The translations under genes were made by a program, and so were the position numbers. From NCBI RefSeq assembly GCF_015291645.1, contig NZ_CP030055.1:1860001-1924000 (forward strand): a stretch of DNA of 64,000 nucleotides, written 5' to 3'. This document shows positions 1 to 7,915 of the stretch, piece by piece (the stretch's first letter is position 1; the number at the start of each line of letters is the position of its first letter). The notes under the pieces are model-generated. The model saw nothing but the letters and a program-made list of their open reading frames with translations. It had not been told where the DNA came from and did not search any database. This DNA is from Bradyrhizobium sp. CCBAU 53340 (lineage in GTDB: Bacteria > Pseudomonadota > Alphaproteobacteria > Rhizobiales > Xanthobacteraceae).

Positions 1-55
1 GAACGATGCGCCAGCTGATCTTGCGCAGCACGCGCGTCTGAATCTCGCTCGCCAC
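1..55 (-). CDS. N-terminus of a probable MFS transporter (cut by window edge)
   Basis: Only the first 18 codons are present, starting at a GTG (complement of 53-55). A GGGAGG ribosome-binding site lies just upstream on the minus strand. The peptide begins VASEIQTRVLRKISWRIV, which resembles the cytoplasmic lead-in of anion:cation symporter (ACS) type MFS carriers, where a Lys-Ile-Ser-Trp-Arg stretch precedes helix 1. It is divergent from the LysR gene at 279, so that regulator may control it. The product call is an inference from 18 residues. Confidence 0.45.
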   Translation of the reverse strand, partial: MASEIQTRVLRKISWRIV

Positions 56-175
56 CCTGGCCTCCCTCAGGTTCCGGTTCTGGTTGTGTGGCAGTGAGCC
101 TAGTTGGAGGCGGGAGGTGCACTCAATCGGCGCTGGTTTATACAAAAAAATGATATAATCCTCGTAAGGCCGCCA

Positions 176-268
176 CGTCGTCATGGCCGGGCTTGGCCCG
201 GCCATCCACGCCTTTGGCGGCTGCACCAAAGAACGTGGATGCCCGGGACAGGCCCGGGCATGACGATG
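176..268. repeat. Palindromic intergenic repeat, two-armed
   Basis: Two inverted modules lie back to back. The first is a GGCCGGGC..GCCCGGCC stem (about 184-203); the second is a GCCCGGG..CCCGGGC stem (about 241-259). The outer ends are CGTCGTCATG and CATGACGATG. The same design recurs at 41452-41543. Here it sits directly in front of the LysR start codon, so it would be in that transcript's leader. Confidence 0.8.
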
Positions 269-278
269 AGGATGGCAG

Positions 279-1196
279 ATGGAATTGCATCAGCTCCGAT
301 GCTTCGTGGCGGCAGCCGAGCAGCTGCATTTCGGCCACGCCGCGCAGCATCTGCAGATGCTGCCGTCTGCGCTCGGCCGTCAGATCAGGCTGCTGGAAGA
401 GGATCTGGGCACGCGGCTGTTTGCGCGCACCACCCGCGCGGTCTCGCTCACCGAGGACGGCACCACGCTGCTGCGCGATGCACGCGCGATCCTGGCCAAG
501 GTCGAGGCCGTCGAGAGCAACTTACGCAACCGCTCGCGCGCAGGTGCCGCGCGGCGGCTGCGGATCGGCGCCATCGATAGCGCCGCGGCGGGACTATTGC
601 CGCCGCTGCTGCGTGACTTCCGGAGCAAGCATCCCGAGGTTTCGGTCCAGCTTCTGGAGGACAAGACCATCCGGCTCTTGCCAAAGATCCTGACCGGCGC
701 GCTCGATCTCGCCTTTGCCCGTCCGCCCGACCGGCCGGACAAGCGGCTGGAATTCCGTTCTCTGCTCCAGGAGACCGCCATCGTGGCCTTTCCGCAGCGC
801 CACCGGCTCGCCACACGGAAATCGATCACGCTGGCCGACATCGCCGACGAGGGGATGCTGGTGCCGGATCGCCGCTCGCGGCCGCACAGCCACGACCTCA
901 CCATCAAGCTGTTCGAGCAGGCCGGGCTGACGCCGCGCGTTGTACAGGTTGCCGACGAGAAGCAGACGATCATCAACCTGGTCGCAACCAGGCTCGGCGT
1001 TGCAATCGTGCCGCGCTGGACCGCGCGGATGGCGGTGACGGGCGTGCGCTTCGTGCCGCTGCGGCCGAAGCAGAGCGGTCCGATCGGCCGGCTACCGCTG
1101 GCCGCCGCGTGGCTGCGCGGCTCGCGCGATCCGGCTCGCGATGCGATGCTGGCCGTGCTGGAGGCACGCCTGCGCTTCTATGCGCGGGAGGCGTGA
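279..1196 (+). CDS. LysR family transcriptional regulator
   Basis: This 305-residue protein has the family's usual length. The N-terminal winged helix (about residues 1-60: MELHQLRCFVAAAEQLHFGH, then LGRQIRLLEEDLGTRLFART) is typical LysR. It is followed by a periplasmic-binding-protein-like effector domain (about 90-300). The ATG at 279 is preceded by GAGGATGGCAG. It lies between a divergent probable MFS carrier and a downstream aspartate dehydrogenase gene (gap 38 bp), which suggests control of an amino-acid or organic-acid catabolic unit. The effector is unknown. Confidence 0.9.
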   Translation: MELHQLRCFVAAAEQLHFGHAAQHLQMLPSALGRQIRLLEEDLGTRLFARTTRAVSLTEDGTTLLRDARAILAKVEAVESNLRNRSRAGAARRLRIGAIDSAAAGLLPPLLRDFRSKHPEVSVQLLEDKTIRLLPKILTGALDLAFARPPDRPDKRLEFRSLLQETAIVAFPQRHRLATRKSITLADIADEGMLVPDRRSRPHSHDLTIKLFEQAGLTPRVVQVADEKQTIINLVATRLGVAIVPRWTARMAVTGVRFVPLRPKQSGPIGRLPLAAAWLRGSRDPARDAMLAVLEARLRFYAREA

Positions 1197-1234
1197 AGCG
1201 CTATGACATTGGCCTGGACAAACGGTGGGATGCG

Positions 1235-2059
1235 ATGACGGATCAGAAAGTTTCGAACGAATTGCGCGTGGCCATCGCAGGGCTGGGCTCGATCGGCACC
1301 AAGGTCGCGGCTGCGCTCGACCAGGGCATCGAGGGATTGGCGCTGTCGGCCGTCGCGGTGCGCGATCCCGCCAAGCATCACGCTTTCCTCAACGCCCTGC
1401 GCCATCAGCCGCAAATCCTGCCCATCGACCAGCTTGGCGAGGCCGCCGACATCGTGGTCGAATGCGCGCCGAGCAGCCAGTTGCGGGCGATCGTCGAGCC
1501 TGCGGTGAAGCGTGGCAAGTCCGCAGTCGTGGTCAGTGTCGGCGGGCTGCTCGACAATTTTGATCTCGTCGATCTCGCGCGGGCCAATGGTGGTCGGATC
1601 CTCGTTCCGACCGGCGCGCTGATCGGCCTCGACGCGGTCAATGCGGCTGCGGTCGGGACCATCCATTCGGTGAAAATGGTGACACGCAAGCCGATCGACG
1701 GGCTGAAGGGCGCACCGTTCATCGTCGAGAACAACATCGACATCGACAATCTGCGCGAGCCGCTCAAGCTGTTCGAGGGCAGCGCGCGCGAAGCGGCAAA
1801 GGGCTTTCCGGCCAACGTCAATGTCGCCGTTGCACTGTCGCTGGCGGGCATCGGGCCCGATCGCACCCTGATCCAGGTGTGGGCCGACCCGACCGTGACG
1901 CGCAACGTTCATCGCATCGAGGTGGAAGCGGATTCGGCGCGGTTCTCGATGGGCATCGAGAACATTCCGTCCGAAAATCCCAAGACCGGGTTGATCACCG
2001 CGATGTCGGTGATCGCGCTGCTGCGCAAGCAGCGCGCCACGCTGTGCGTGGGGACGTGA
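1235..2059 (+). CDS. Aspartate dehydrogenase (NadX/DUF108 family)
   Basis: This 274-residue protein should oxidise L-aspartate with NAD(P) to iminoaspartate/oxaloacetate. An N-terminal Rossmann fold shows GLGSIG at residues 16-21. The C-terminal half has the family's dimer and catalytic fold, with NVHRIEVEAD and a terminal NPKTGLITAMSV segment. The ATG at 1235 follows GGTGGG. In-frame codons further upstream overlap the LysR gene and have no homology-like sequence. It is probably co-transcribed with the LysR gene and converges on the next gene with a 3 bp gap. Whether it serves NAD synthesis or aspartate catabolism is not settled; the neighbours favour catabolism. Confidence 0.85.
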   Translation: MTDQKVSNELRVAIAGLGSIGTKVAAALDQGIEGLALSAVAVRDPAKHHAFLNALRHQPQILPIDQLGEAADIVVECAPSSQLRAIVEPAVKRGKSAVVVSVGGLLDNFDLVDLARANGGRILVPTGALIGLDAVNAAAVGTIHSVKMVTRKPIDGLKGAPFIVENNIDIDNLREPLKLFEGSAREAAKGFPANVNVAVALSLAGIGPDRTLIQVWADPTVTRNVHRIEVEADSARFSMGIENIPSENPKTGLITAMSVIALLRKQRATLCVGT

Positions 2060-2062
2060 CTC

Positions 2063-3367
2063 TTAAGCGCCCGTCACCCGCCAGATCACGTTGCCGACGT
2101 CGTCGGCCATCAGCAGCGACTTTTTGTCGGGGCCGATCACGACGCCAACCGGGCGGCCGTAGGATTCCTTCTCGTCCGGGGACAGGAAGCCCGACAGGAT
2201 GTCGCGCGAGGGGCCGGAGGGCTTTCCGTTCGCGAACGGGATGAACACCAGCTTGTAGCCGGACAGCTTGCTGCGATTCCACGAGCCGTGCTGGCCGATC
2301 ACCATGCCGTCTCCGAAGCCGGGCAAGGTCCCTGCGGGCATCCAGCACAGGCCGAGCGACGCGGTATGGCCGCCGAGCGCGTAATCGGGTTGCAGCGCCT
2401 TGGCGACCATCGCCGGATCCTGCGGCACGCGGTCGTCCACCGTCTTGCCCCAGTAGCAATAGGGCCAGCCATAGAAGCCGCCGTCGCGCACCGAGGTGAG
2501 ATAGTCAGGCGGCGTCTCGTCGCCGAGACCGTCGCGTTCGTTGACGACGGTCCAGAGCACGTTCGTATTTGGCTCCCAGGCGAGCCCAACGGGATTGCGC
2601 AGGCCCGCGCCAAAGATGCGATGCGTGCCGGCGACAAGATCGAGTTCGTACACGGCAGCGCGGCCTTCCTCGACCTCCATGCCCATCTCGGCGATGTTGC
2701 TGAGCGAGCCGACGCCGGCATAAAGTTTCTTGCCGTCGGGGCTGGCGAGCAGGCTGCGCGTCCAGTGGCCGCTCGGCTTGAACGTGGTGAGCCGCTTGCC
2801 TGATGCGCTGATGCTGTCGGCGTTGGCGACGTAGGGAAAGGCCATCACGCCGTCGGTGTTGCCGACATAGAATGTGTCGCCGACCAGCGCCATGCCGAAT
2901 GGCTGGTTCAGGTTCTCCATGAACGCGCCGCGAACTTCGGCGACGCCGTCACCGTCCTTGTCGCGCAGCAGCGTGATGCGGTTGGCGGATACACCGAGCG
3001 CCGCGGCACGCCGCATCGTCGCCTGCATGGCGTAGTGGAACACGCTGCGCGGAGGACCTGCGATCTGCGTTGCTTCCGCGATCAGCACGTCGCCATTGGG
3101 CAGCACCTCGATCCAGCGCGGATGGTCGAGGTCGGTCGCGAACGCGTTGACCTTGAGCCCGGCTGCCACCGTCGGCTTCTGGCCTGCGCTCCAGCCGCGC
3201 GCGGTCGGCATCTTCAAGGTCGGGATCGCCCCCTGCGGCTTGGCCTCGGGAATGGAAGGCGTCTGGCCCCAGGCCGGCGCGGCCTCGGTGCCGGTCAGCT
3301 TCCGCCATTGCAGCGCGATGCCGCCGAGCACGGCGACGAACTGCGCGAAGATACTGGAAAAACTCAT
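2063..3367 (-). CDS. Sorbosone dehydrogenase-like beta-propeller protein
   Basis: 434 residues with an N-terminal hydrophobic anchor or signal (about 5-20), then a six-bladed GSDH/NHL-type propeller. Telling stretches are RWIEVLPNGDVLIAEA near the N-terminus, a GLRNPVGLAWEP blade, VNERDGLGDETPPDY, and IGQHGSWNRS near the end. These are typical of the L-sorbosone dehydrogenase / PQQ-type glucose-sorbosone family, which acts in the periplasm on aldoses. The start at 3367 follows AGGGGCTTCTC; an in-frame candidate 15 codons upstream lacks a ribosome site. The substrate is not predictable. Confidence 0.82.
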   Translation of the reverse strand: MSFSSIFAQFVAVLGGIALQWRKLTGTEAAPAWGQTPSIPEAKPQGAIPTLKMPTARGWSAGQKPTVAAGLKVNAFATDLDHPRWIEVLPNGDVLIAEATQIAGPPRSVFHYAMQATMRRAAALGVSANRITLLRDKDGDGVAEVRGAFMENLNQPFGMALVGDTFYVGNTDGVMAFPYVANADSISASGKRLTTFKPSGHWTRSLLASPDGKKLYAGVGSLSNIAEMGMEVEEGRAAVYELDLVAGTHRIFGAGLRNPVGLAWEPNTNVLWTVVNERDGLGDETPPDYLTSVRDGGFYGWPYCYWGKTVDDRVPQDPAMVAKALQPDYALGGHTASLGLCWMPAGTLPGFGDGMVIGQHGSWNRSKLSGYKLVFIPFANGKPSGPSRDILSGFLSPDEKESYGRPVGVVIGPDKKSLLMADDVGNVIWRVTGA

Positions 3368-3587
3368 GAGAAGCCCCTGTCGAACCCTGCGGCACAGTCC
3401 GGATCGCACCAAGCCCCGTGCGGGCTTAAGGCTGATCGTTGATCTCTCCAGATCGACGATGGAATGTCGTCGTGCCCTGTTGCGCGCGCATCCAACTGGG
3501 TGGCGGTAAAAAGGTCAACCGGGCCGGAACTCCAGTGGTGCCTATTCCCGTGGAATGGCTGCTGATCGAATTTGCATAGGGGCGCGA

Positions 3588-3797
3588 TCAGTGGCGAATC
3601 TGCCGCTCCAGCCGCCGCGCGGTCCTGAAATCATCGAGATGGTGGACGTTCGGGGCAAGCGCGGCCTCCCTGGAGAGGAGATGATAGACGCGCGCGACGA
3701 TGCGCTGCTTCAGCTTCGACCGCCCCGGCGGCAGCGTCCGCGCCTTGCGGACAGCCGCAACCGCGTGCGCGCGAAAATAATCATAGGCATCCGACAT
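3588..3797 (-). CDS. Small conserved hypothetical protein
   Basis: 69 residues, MSDAYDYFRAHAVAAVRKAR at the start, strongly basic (many Arg and His), no signal peptide or membrane segment. I do not recognise a family. The ATG at 3797 is chosen because the frame upstream of it runs into a palindromic repeat (3882-4022). The ribosome site is weak. Its basic helical composition could suit nucleic acid or protein binding, but that is speculation. Confidence 0.5.
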   Translation of the reverse strand: MSDAYDYFRAHAVAAVRKARTLPPGRSKLKQRIVARVYHLLSREAALAPNVHHLDDFRTARRLERQIRH

Positions 3798-3881
3798 AGC
3801 TCGATGCTCTGCGTCTGCTGCAGGTGTCGAGGGGCTAACGGGTGAGTGCAGGGGCGGTTCCTTGGCGCTCGGATTGCGCGC

Positions 3882-4022
3882 TCGTGCCCCGGACACAGCG
3901 CAGCGCGTCTTCGTGGTGCGCTGCAGAGCCGGGGCCCATCTCATGGCCAGGCGTAACGTTGCTATCTGGGTCCGGCTCTGCGCAGCAGCGTTGCACGCTG
4001 CAGCGCGTCCGGGACACGAGAG
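3882..4022. repeat. Palindromic intergenic repeat (CCCCGGACAC...GTCCGGGACACG type)
   Basis: Begins CGTGCCCCGGACACAGCGCAGCG and ends GCGTCCGGGACACGAGAGG, with internal GCGCTGC/GCAGCGC and CTCTGCGCAGC/GCTGCAGAGCC stems. A shorter copy is at 16833-16888. It fills the gap between two minus-strand genes. Confidence 0.75.
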
Positions 4023-4042
4023 GAGCGTGAGCTGCTACGCTC

Positions 4043-4669
4043 TCACCGCGGCGACAGGAACGGGATGATCATAGGCACGCGGCGGCAATAGGCGCCGTAG
4101 GCGTCCTCGCCGAGCTCCTTCGACAGGAACACCTCTTCCATCCGGCCCTTCTGCCACATGCCGAGCGAGATCAGGATCGCGCCGAGGATCGTCGTCACCA
4201 GGCCGATCGCAACGCCTGTTACCAGCATGCCGAAGATCAACCCGGTGTAGATGGGGTGACGCACGATGCCGTAGGGGCCGGTGTCGATGACGCGATGGTC
4301 TTCCTTGTGGGTGATGGTGTTGGACCAGAACTTTCCGAGATGCAGCCGTCCCCACCAGGCGAAGGCGATGCCGGCGACCGAGAGGATCGCGGCGATGGTG
4401 ATGCCGGTGTTGCCGAGCACCCAGAGCGGCTTCCAGTCCATGACCTCCGCAATGAACGGCGTGTACAGGATGCCGCCGACCAGGATCGGCAGGCGATAGC
4501 GCTGCGACTCCAGCGTCATGACCTGCTTCTTGGTCCGCCCCTGCCAGAACGAGGCGCCGACCCAGCTGGCGAGAAAGCCGAGCCAGATCAGGGCCAGGAG
4601 TTCGGTCGGCCAGGTCGTGGTCCAGCCACCCCAGGCGACGGACAGAAGCTTGCTGAAATCGAAGGACAT
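4043..4669 (-). CDS. ICMT/PEMT-like membrane methyltransferase
   Basis: 208 residues with about four membrane helices. The isoprenylcysteine carboxyl methyltransferase / phospholipid methyltransferase signature is present in the C-terminal half: DTGPYGIVRHPIYTG (about 126-140), then a hydrophobic pair and an EE..L..ELGEDAYGAYCRRVP tail that binds S-adenosylmethionine in this fold. The methyl acceptor in bacteria is usually unknown and may be a lipid. It is the last gene of a three-gene minus-strand operon, 30 bp after the SDR gene, so a role in lipid modification is the most natural inference. Confidence 0.82.
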   Translation of the reverse strand: MSFDFSKLLSVAWGGWTTTWPTELLALIWLGFLASWVGASFWQGRTKKQVMTLESQRYRLPILVGGILYTPFIAEVMDWKPLWVLGNTGITIAAILSVAGIAFAWWGRLHLGKFWSNTITHKEDHRVIDTGPYGIVRHPIYTGLIFGMLVTGVAIGLVTTILGAILISLGMWQKGRMEEVFLSKELGEDAYGAYCRRVPMIIPFLSPR

Positions 4670-4699
4670 AAGGGAAGGTTCTTTGGGTTCGGGAGCAGA

Positions 4700-5731
4700 T
4701 CAGCTCGCGCGCGAGGAGAGCGCGTGATGCTTGATGGCATTGGACGCGGCCTGGCCGCCGCGGGCGAGCAGATGGGTGATGGTTTCGCGCAGCACCGGCT
4801 CGATCGGACGCGGCGCATAGCCGAGCTCGGTGCGCGCCTTGCCGATCGAAAGGTCGCTCGCGGCGAGCGCGATGCGTACGCCCTCGGCGGTGCCGTTGGG
4901 CGGACGACGCGTGATGTGATCGGAGATCTTCTCGAGCATGATGGCGGAGAGCTCGGCGATCTTGCCGGGAACGACGACCGGATATTGCCGCCGTCCGCTC
5001 ATCGCCGACATCATCCGCAGGATCTGCCCGAGCCGGACGCAATCGCCACCGAGGATGTAGCGCTGGCCGATGCGGCCGCGCTCCATCGTCAGCATGAGGC
5101 CCATGGCGACGTCGCGAACGTCGACGAGGTTGACCAGGAAGTTGAGATGCGGCTGCACCTTCTTCTGCAGGAAGTACCACAGCATCGCGGTCGGCGGCGT
5201 CAGATTGTGGTCGGCGGCGCCGATCGGCATGGTCGGCGTGCCGATCACGAGCGGGAAGCCGCTCGCTGCCGCCTTGGCGGCGTGATGTTCGGCGAGCGAT
5301 TTCGAGCGGGTATAGGCACCCGGCATCGCGTCGACCGGCTGCAGCGCTTCCTCGGCGGCAACGCCGTTGAGATTGGCATAGGGGAACAGGATCGATTCCG
5401 TCGAACAGTGCAGGAAGCGCGCGACGCCGCGCTTCATCGCAGCCGCGAGCACGATCTCGGTGCCTCGGAAATTGACGTCGTGGAAGTCCTGCTTGTTGGC
5501 GACCCACATGCCGGGCAGGCCGGCAAGGTGATAGACCTGATCGACTCCGGAAAGCGCAGCATCGACCGCGGCGCCATCAAGCACCGAGCCGTGAACATAT
5601 TCAACGTCTGCATTGGCGGTGGCGGGGGGGCGGACATCAAGAACGCGTACCCGCTGCCCACGGGCGCGGAGCGCTTCGACAAGATGCTGTCCGATGAAAC
5701 CGCTGCCACCGGTAACCAGTACGAGAGCCAT
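4700..5731 (-). CDS. NAD-dependent epimerase/dehydratase (extended SDR, HpnA / 3-beta-HSD-like)
   Basis: 343 residues. The nucleotide-binding motif GGSGFIG is at about 8-14, and the catalytic YTRSK (Tyr-x-x-x-Lys) at about 142-146. HLAGLP and the FLHCSTESILFP strand are typical of extended SDRs. DEH-type residues and a long C-terminal substrate domain resemble hopanoid-associated HpnA and 3-beta-hydroxysteroid dehydrogenases. It lies between an Mpo1-like gene (33 bp upstream) and an ICMT-like methyltransferase (30 bp downstream), which argues for a lipid or isoprenoid substrate. No hopanoid cyclase gene is in the window, so hpnA is not assigned. Confidence 0.8.
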   Translation of the reverse strand: MALVLVTGGSGFIGQHLVEALRARGQRVRVLDVRPPATANADVEYVHGSVLDGAAVDAALSGVDQVYHLAGLPGMWVANKQDFHDVNFRGTEIVLAAAMKRGVARFLHCSTESILFPYANLNGVAAEEALQPVDAMPGAYTRSKSLAEHHAAKAAASGFPLVIGTPTMPIGAADHNLTPPTAMLWYFLQKKVQPHLNFLVNLVDVRDVAMGLMLTMERGRIGQRYILGGDCVRLGQILRMMSAMSGRRQYPVVVPGKIAELSAIMLEKISDHITRRPPNGTAEGVRIALAASDLSIGKARTELGYAPRPIEPVLRETITHLLARGGQAASNAIKHHALSSRAS

Positions 5732-5763
5732 GAAGTAGGTTTTGCTGTTCCGCTTCGAGAAAG

Positions 5764-6282
5764 CTATCGGGTTGAAAGGGAGTTGGTCGGAAGAGGCGCG
5801 AGAATCGCGGCGAGGTCGCGACGAAAACCCAGTGCAATGAATAATTTTGCCATGACGAACATCGGTCCAAGCAGGAAATGCGTGGGGTGGTCGACCATCG
5901 ACGGCTGCCGCTCCTCAAAAACCTTGTGACCGACAATCTGCGCGGTGACGCCAAACCCGATCAGCACCGCAAAAATCGACCACATCATGGCGACGGAAAC
6001 ATGATTGCCGATCGCGGTTGCGACCGAAAGCAGCACGATCATCGACGCGAGGATGCCGAGCCCCACCCCGGCGTCCAGCATCAGCCAGTATACCAGCACC
6101 GGCAGGGCCAAAATCACCGCCAGGCTCACCTCGATCCCGAACACGGGGAAATGGACCAGCGTCAGCGGCAGCGTCGCGCCGGTGAACAGCAGCAGAATGC
6201 CGACCACATGCATCGCGCAATTCCAGGGATCGCGATGGTATTCGACATAATCGGTCAGTTGGCGTTGAAAATAGCCAGCCAT
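5764..6282 (-). CDS. Mpo1-like (DUF962/YGL010w) membrane protein
   Basis: 172 residues with four to five membrane segments. It carries the family's conserved histidine motifs: YHRDPWN at about 15-21, MHVVGI (His25), a GNHVS segment, and VGHKVFEERQPSMVDHPTHF near the C-terminus. The yeast relative Mpo1 is an iron(II)-dependent dioxygenase of 2-hydroxy fatty acid alpha-oxidation; the bacterial role is unproven. The ATG at 6282 follows GAGACCGAG. It is first in the operon with the SDR and ICMT-like genes. Confidence 0.85.
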   Translation of the reverse strand: MAGYFQRQLTDYVEYHRDPWNCAMHVVGILLLFTGATLPLTLVHFPVFGIEVSLAVILALPVLVYWLMLDAGVGLGILASMIVLLSVATAIGNHVSVAMMWSIFAVLIGFGVTAQIVGHKVFEERQPSMVDHPTHFLLGPMFVMAKLFIALGFRRDLAAILAPLPTNSLSTR

Positions 6283-6437
6283 CTCGGTCTCGTGCGGCGT
6301 AGGGGGCGGGAAGGGGCGAAAACAGCCTATAGCATCTGAGAGGGCAGTGCACAAACCGGCGCTAGTGTCGCGCAAGGCCGTGATGTCGCGCTGTGAGACA
6401 GGTCACAAAATAGACAAAACTTCAAAGGGTTCCGCCA

Positions 6438-6455
6438 AGCGCGCCAGGGCGCGCT
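6438..6455 (-). terminator. Hairpin directly after the OmpA-domain gene
   Basis: AGCGCGCC-AG-GGCGCGCT (plus-strand reading) is a perfect 8 bp stem touching the stop codon of the minus-strand gene. The following minus-strand sequence has only short T tracts (CCTTTGAAGTTTTG), so a factor-independent role is uncertain. Confidence 0.45.
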
Positions 6456-7126
6456 CAATGCTTCCTGGCGGGCTTTTTTGCAGCAGGCGCAGGGGCCGTT
6501 GCGGGATGCGCAGGCGTCTCTTCGGGCAGCTTGGCAAAGGTCAGGATTTGCAACTGGCCGTTGACGGCCGAGGTCGGCTTGGCGCGGTCGAGGAACTGCT
6601 CCTCGCCGAGGCCGATCGGCTGGAGCCGCTTGGTCGAAATCTTGAACGTGTTGACCAGAACGTCACGGATCGCATCCGCCCGGCGCTGGCTCAGGATCGC
6701 GTTGGCCTCCCGCGTCTTCGAATTGGATTCGACGTGGCCGACGATCAGGAACGTGTAGGGCAGCAGCGAGGCGTGAACCAGTGCGTCGGCAATCCGGCCG
6801 ACGGTCTGGTAGGACTCCGGCTGGATGATCGGCGTGTCGGCGTCGAACTGGATCTGGGCGTTGAAGGCGGGCAGCTTGGCGAGGTCAGGCGCGATCAGTG
6901 GCCGGTTCATCGGGCCGGGATCGTTCTTGATCCTGGCCTTGGCCCGCTCCATCACCTGCTGCTTCAGCGCGGGCAGGTCGACCTCGCCGGCCTCCTCGAA
7001 ATGATTGAGCTTGCCGACGATGTCGTCGCGGGTCGGTGCCGTCTGCGCAGCCGCTGCGCCCGCCAGCAAAGCGAGCCCGAGCGTGATACCGAGTCCGGCA
7101 ATGGAGGGCCTGATCGCGCGCATCAT
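6455..7126 (-). CDS. OmpA-domain cell envelope protein
   Basis: 223 residues. A signal peptide (about 1-27, cleavage after AGAAAA) precedes a helical linker and an OmpA-like peptidoglycan-binding domain (about 88-200: FDADTPIIQPESYQTVGRIA, then GHVESNSKTREANAILSQRRADAIRDVL). The tail is Ala/Pro/Lys rich. Such proteins tether the envelope to peptidoglycan. Its ATG at 7126 overlaps the stop of the upstream Cys-rich gene (ATGA), so the two are translationally coupled and probably act together in the periplasm. Confidence 0.85.
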   Translation of the reverse strand: MMRAIRPSIAGLGITLGLALLAGAAAAQTAPTRDDIVGKLNHFEEAGEVDLPALKQQVMERAKARIKNDPGPMNRPLIAPDLAKLPAFNAQIQFDADTPIIQPESYQTVGRIADALVHASLLPYTFLIVGHVESNSKTREANAILSQRRADAIRDVLVNTFKISTKRLQPIGLGEEQFLDRAKPTSAVNGQLQILTFAKLPEETPAHPATAPAPAAKKPARKH

Positions 7127-7569
7127 CGATACCCCGCGTCGTCGACGGCCTTCAGGCAGTTGTTGCTGATGCCCTTGGGCGTCGAGATCAGGCAGGGGAT
7201 CGACTTGCTGGTCTCCTTGGTCGAGCCGCCGCAGACCTTGACAATCTCGCGCTGGCAGGCGTTCGCCACGGTGACGCGCGCGGCGATGCGCTTCTGGATG
7301 GCGTCGAACGCGGTGAGGTAGTCGCTCAGGCACTGCTGGGACAGCACGTCCCTGTTGCGGGAGAGACACTCCTTCAGGCGCGTGGAGTCCGGATTGACGC
7401 CGCGGCAATTGGCGACGATTTCCGCACCGCAGCTTTTCGCCAGCAGCCCGAGCGAATCGCCAAAGCTCATGGTCTCCGCCGCGCTGAGCGACGGCATCCC
7501 CAATGCAAGCACGATCAACGTAATGGAGCCCCGGACCATGGCTGCATCTGATACGGGGAAGTTCGCCAT
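7123..7569 (-). CDS. Secreted protein with two GLG1-type cysteine-rich repeats
   Basis: 148 residues: a hydrophobic signal segment (VRGSITLIVLALGMPSLSAA, about 11-30), then two cassettes of four cysteines. The first has CGAEIVANC, CLSRNRDVLSQQC; the second has CQREIVKVC, CLISTPKGISNNC. The spacing matches the cysteine-rich repeat of Golgi glycoprotein 1 (Pfam Cys_rich_FGFR). Bacterial members are exported proteins of unknown function. An ATG at 7539 would give a more compact signal peptide; neither start has a clear ribosome site. It is coupled to the OmpA-domain gene by an ATGA overlap. Confidence 0.75.
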   Translation of the reverse strand: MANFPVSDAAMVRGSITLIVLALGMPSLSAAETMSFGDSLGLLAKSCGAEIVANCRGVNPDSTRLKECLSRNRDVLSQQCLSDYLTAFDAIQKRIAARVTVANACQREIVKVCGGSTKETSKSIPCLISTPKGISNNCLKAVDDAGYR

Positions 7570-7626
7570 GGTCAAGGGCTGATCGCCCCGAACAGTCGAG
7601 AGTTCGGCGAGTGCGGCGAACAGTCC

Positions 7627-7908
7627 TCACTCCTCGGCGAGGGGTGGCCACTCGATCAGGACGGCGGTGTGGTTCCGGATCGCGTCGGCAAATTCCGGAT
7701 CAGCCTTGAGTTCGTCCAGCGTTCTCGGCGGCGGAAGCTGGCGGCCCTCCTCGGTCAGCTCCTCCGCATAGAACCCGATCGCCTCGGGTGCATTCTCCAG
7801 GGCCTCGTCGACATCGTCGCCGCCGGACATGCAGCCGGGCAGGTCCGGAAACCACAGGCTGACGTCGTCAGGGCCATTGTCTTCGATGATAGCAACGTAG
7901 TGAGGCAT
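7627..7908 (-). CDS. HicB-family antitoxin-like protein (orphan)
   Basis: 93 residues starting MPHYVAIIEDNGPDDVSLWFPDLPGC. This is the HicB partial RNase-H fold, which normally neutralises the HicA mRNA interferase. The FPDLPGC motif followed by acidic D/E and an AEELTEEGRQLPPPRTLDEL segment is typical. No HicA-like ORF (about 60 residues, with a His motif) is seen on either side: the helicase gene ends 7 bp upstream and the Cys-rich gene starts 57 bp downstream. It is therefore a solitary HicB, or an unrelated regulator using that fold. Confidence 0.8.
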   Translation of the reverse strand: MPHYVAIIEDNGPDDVSLWFPDLPGCMSGGDDVDEALENAPEAIGFYAEELTEEGRQLPPPRTLDELKADPEFADAIRNHTAVLIEWPPLAEE

Positions 7909-7915
7909 GTCAGGC

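Noticed and set aside
3520..3560. GGAAC...CGTGG as a general stress (EcfG) promoter
   Set aside because: The spacing and -10 do not fit GGAAC-N16/17-CGTT, and no plus-strand gene follows.
6347..7321. Plus-strand frame opposite the OmpA-domain gene
   Set aside because: It is Arg/Gly-rich without pattern and lies wholly opposite a gene with clear domain motifs; high-GC DNA often gives such frames.
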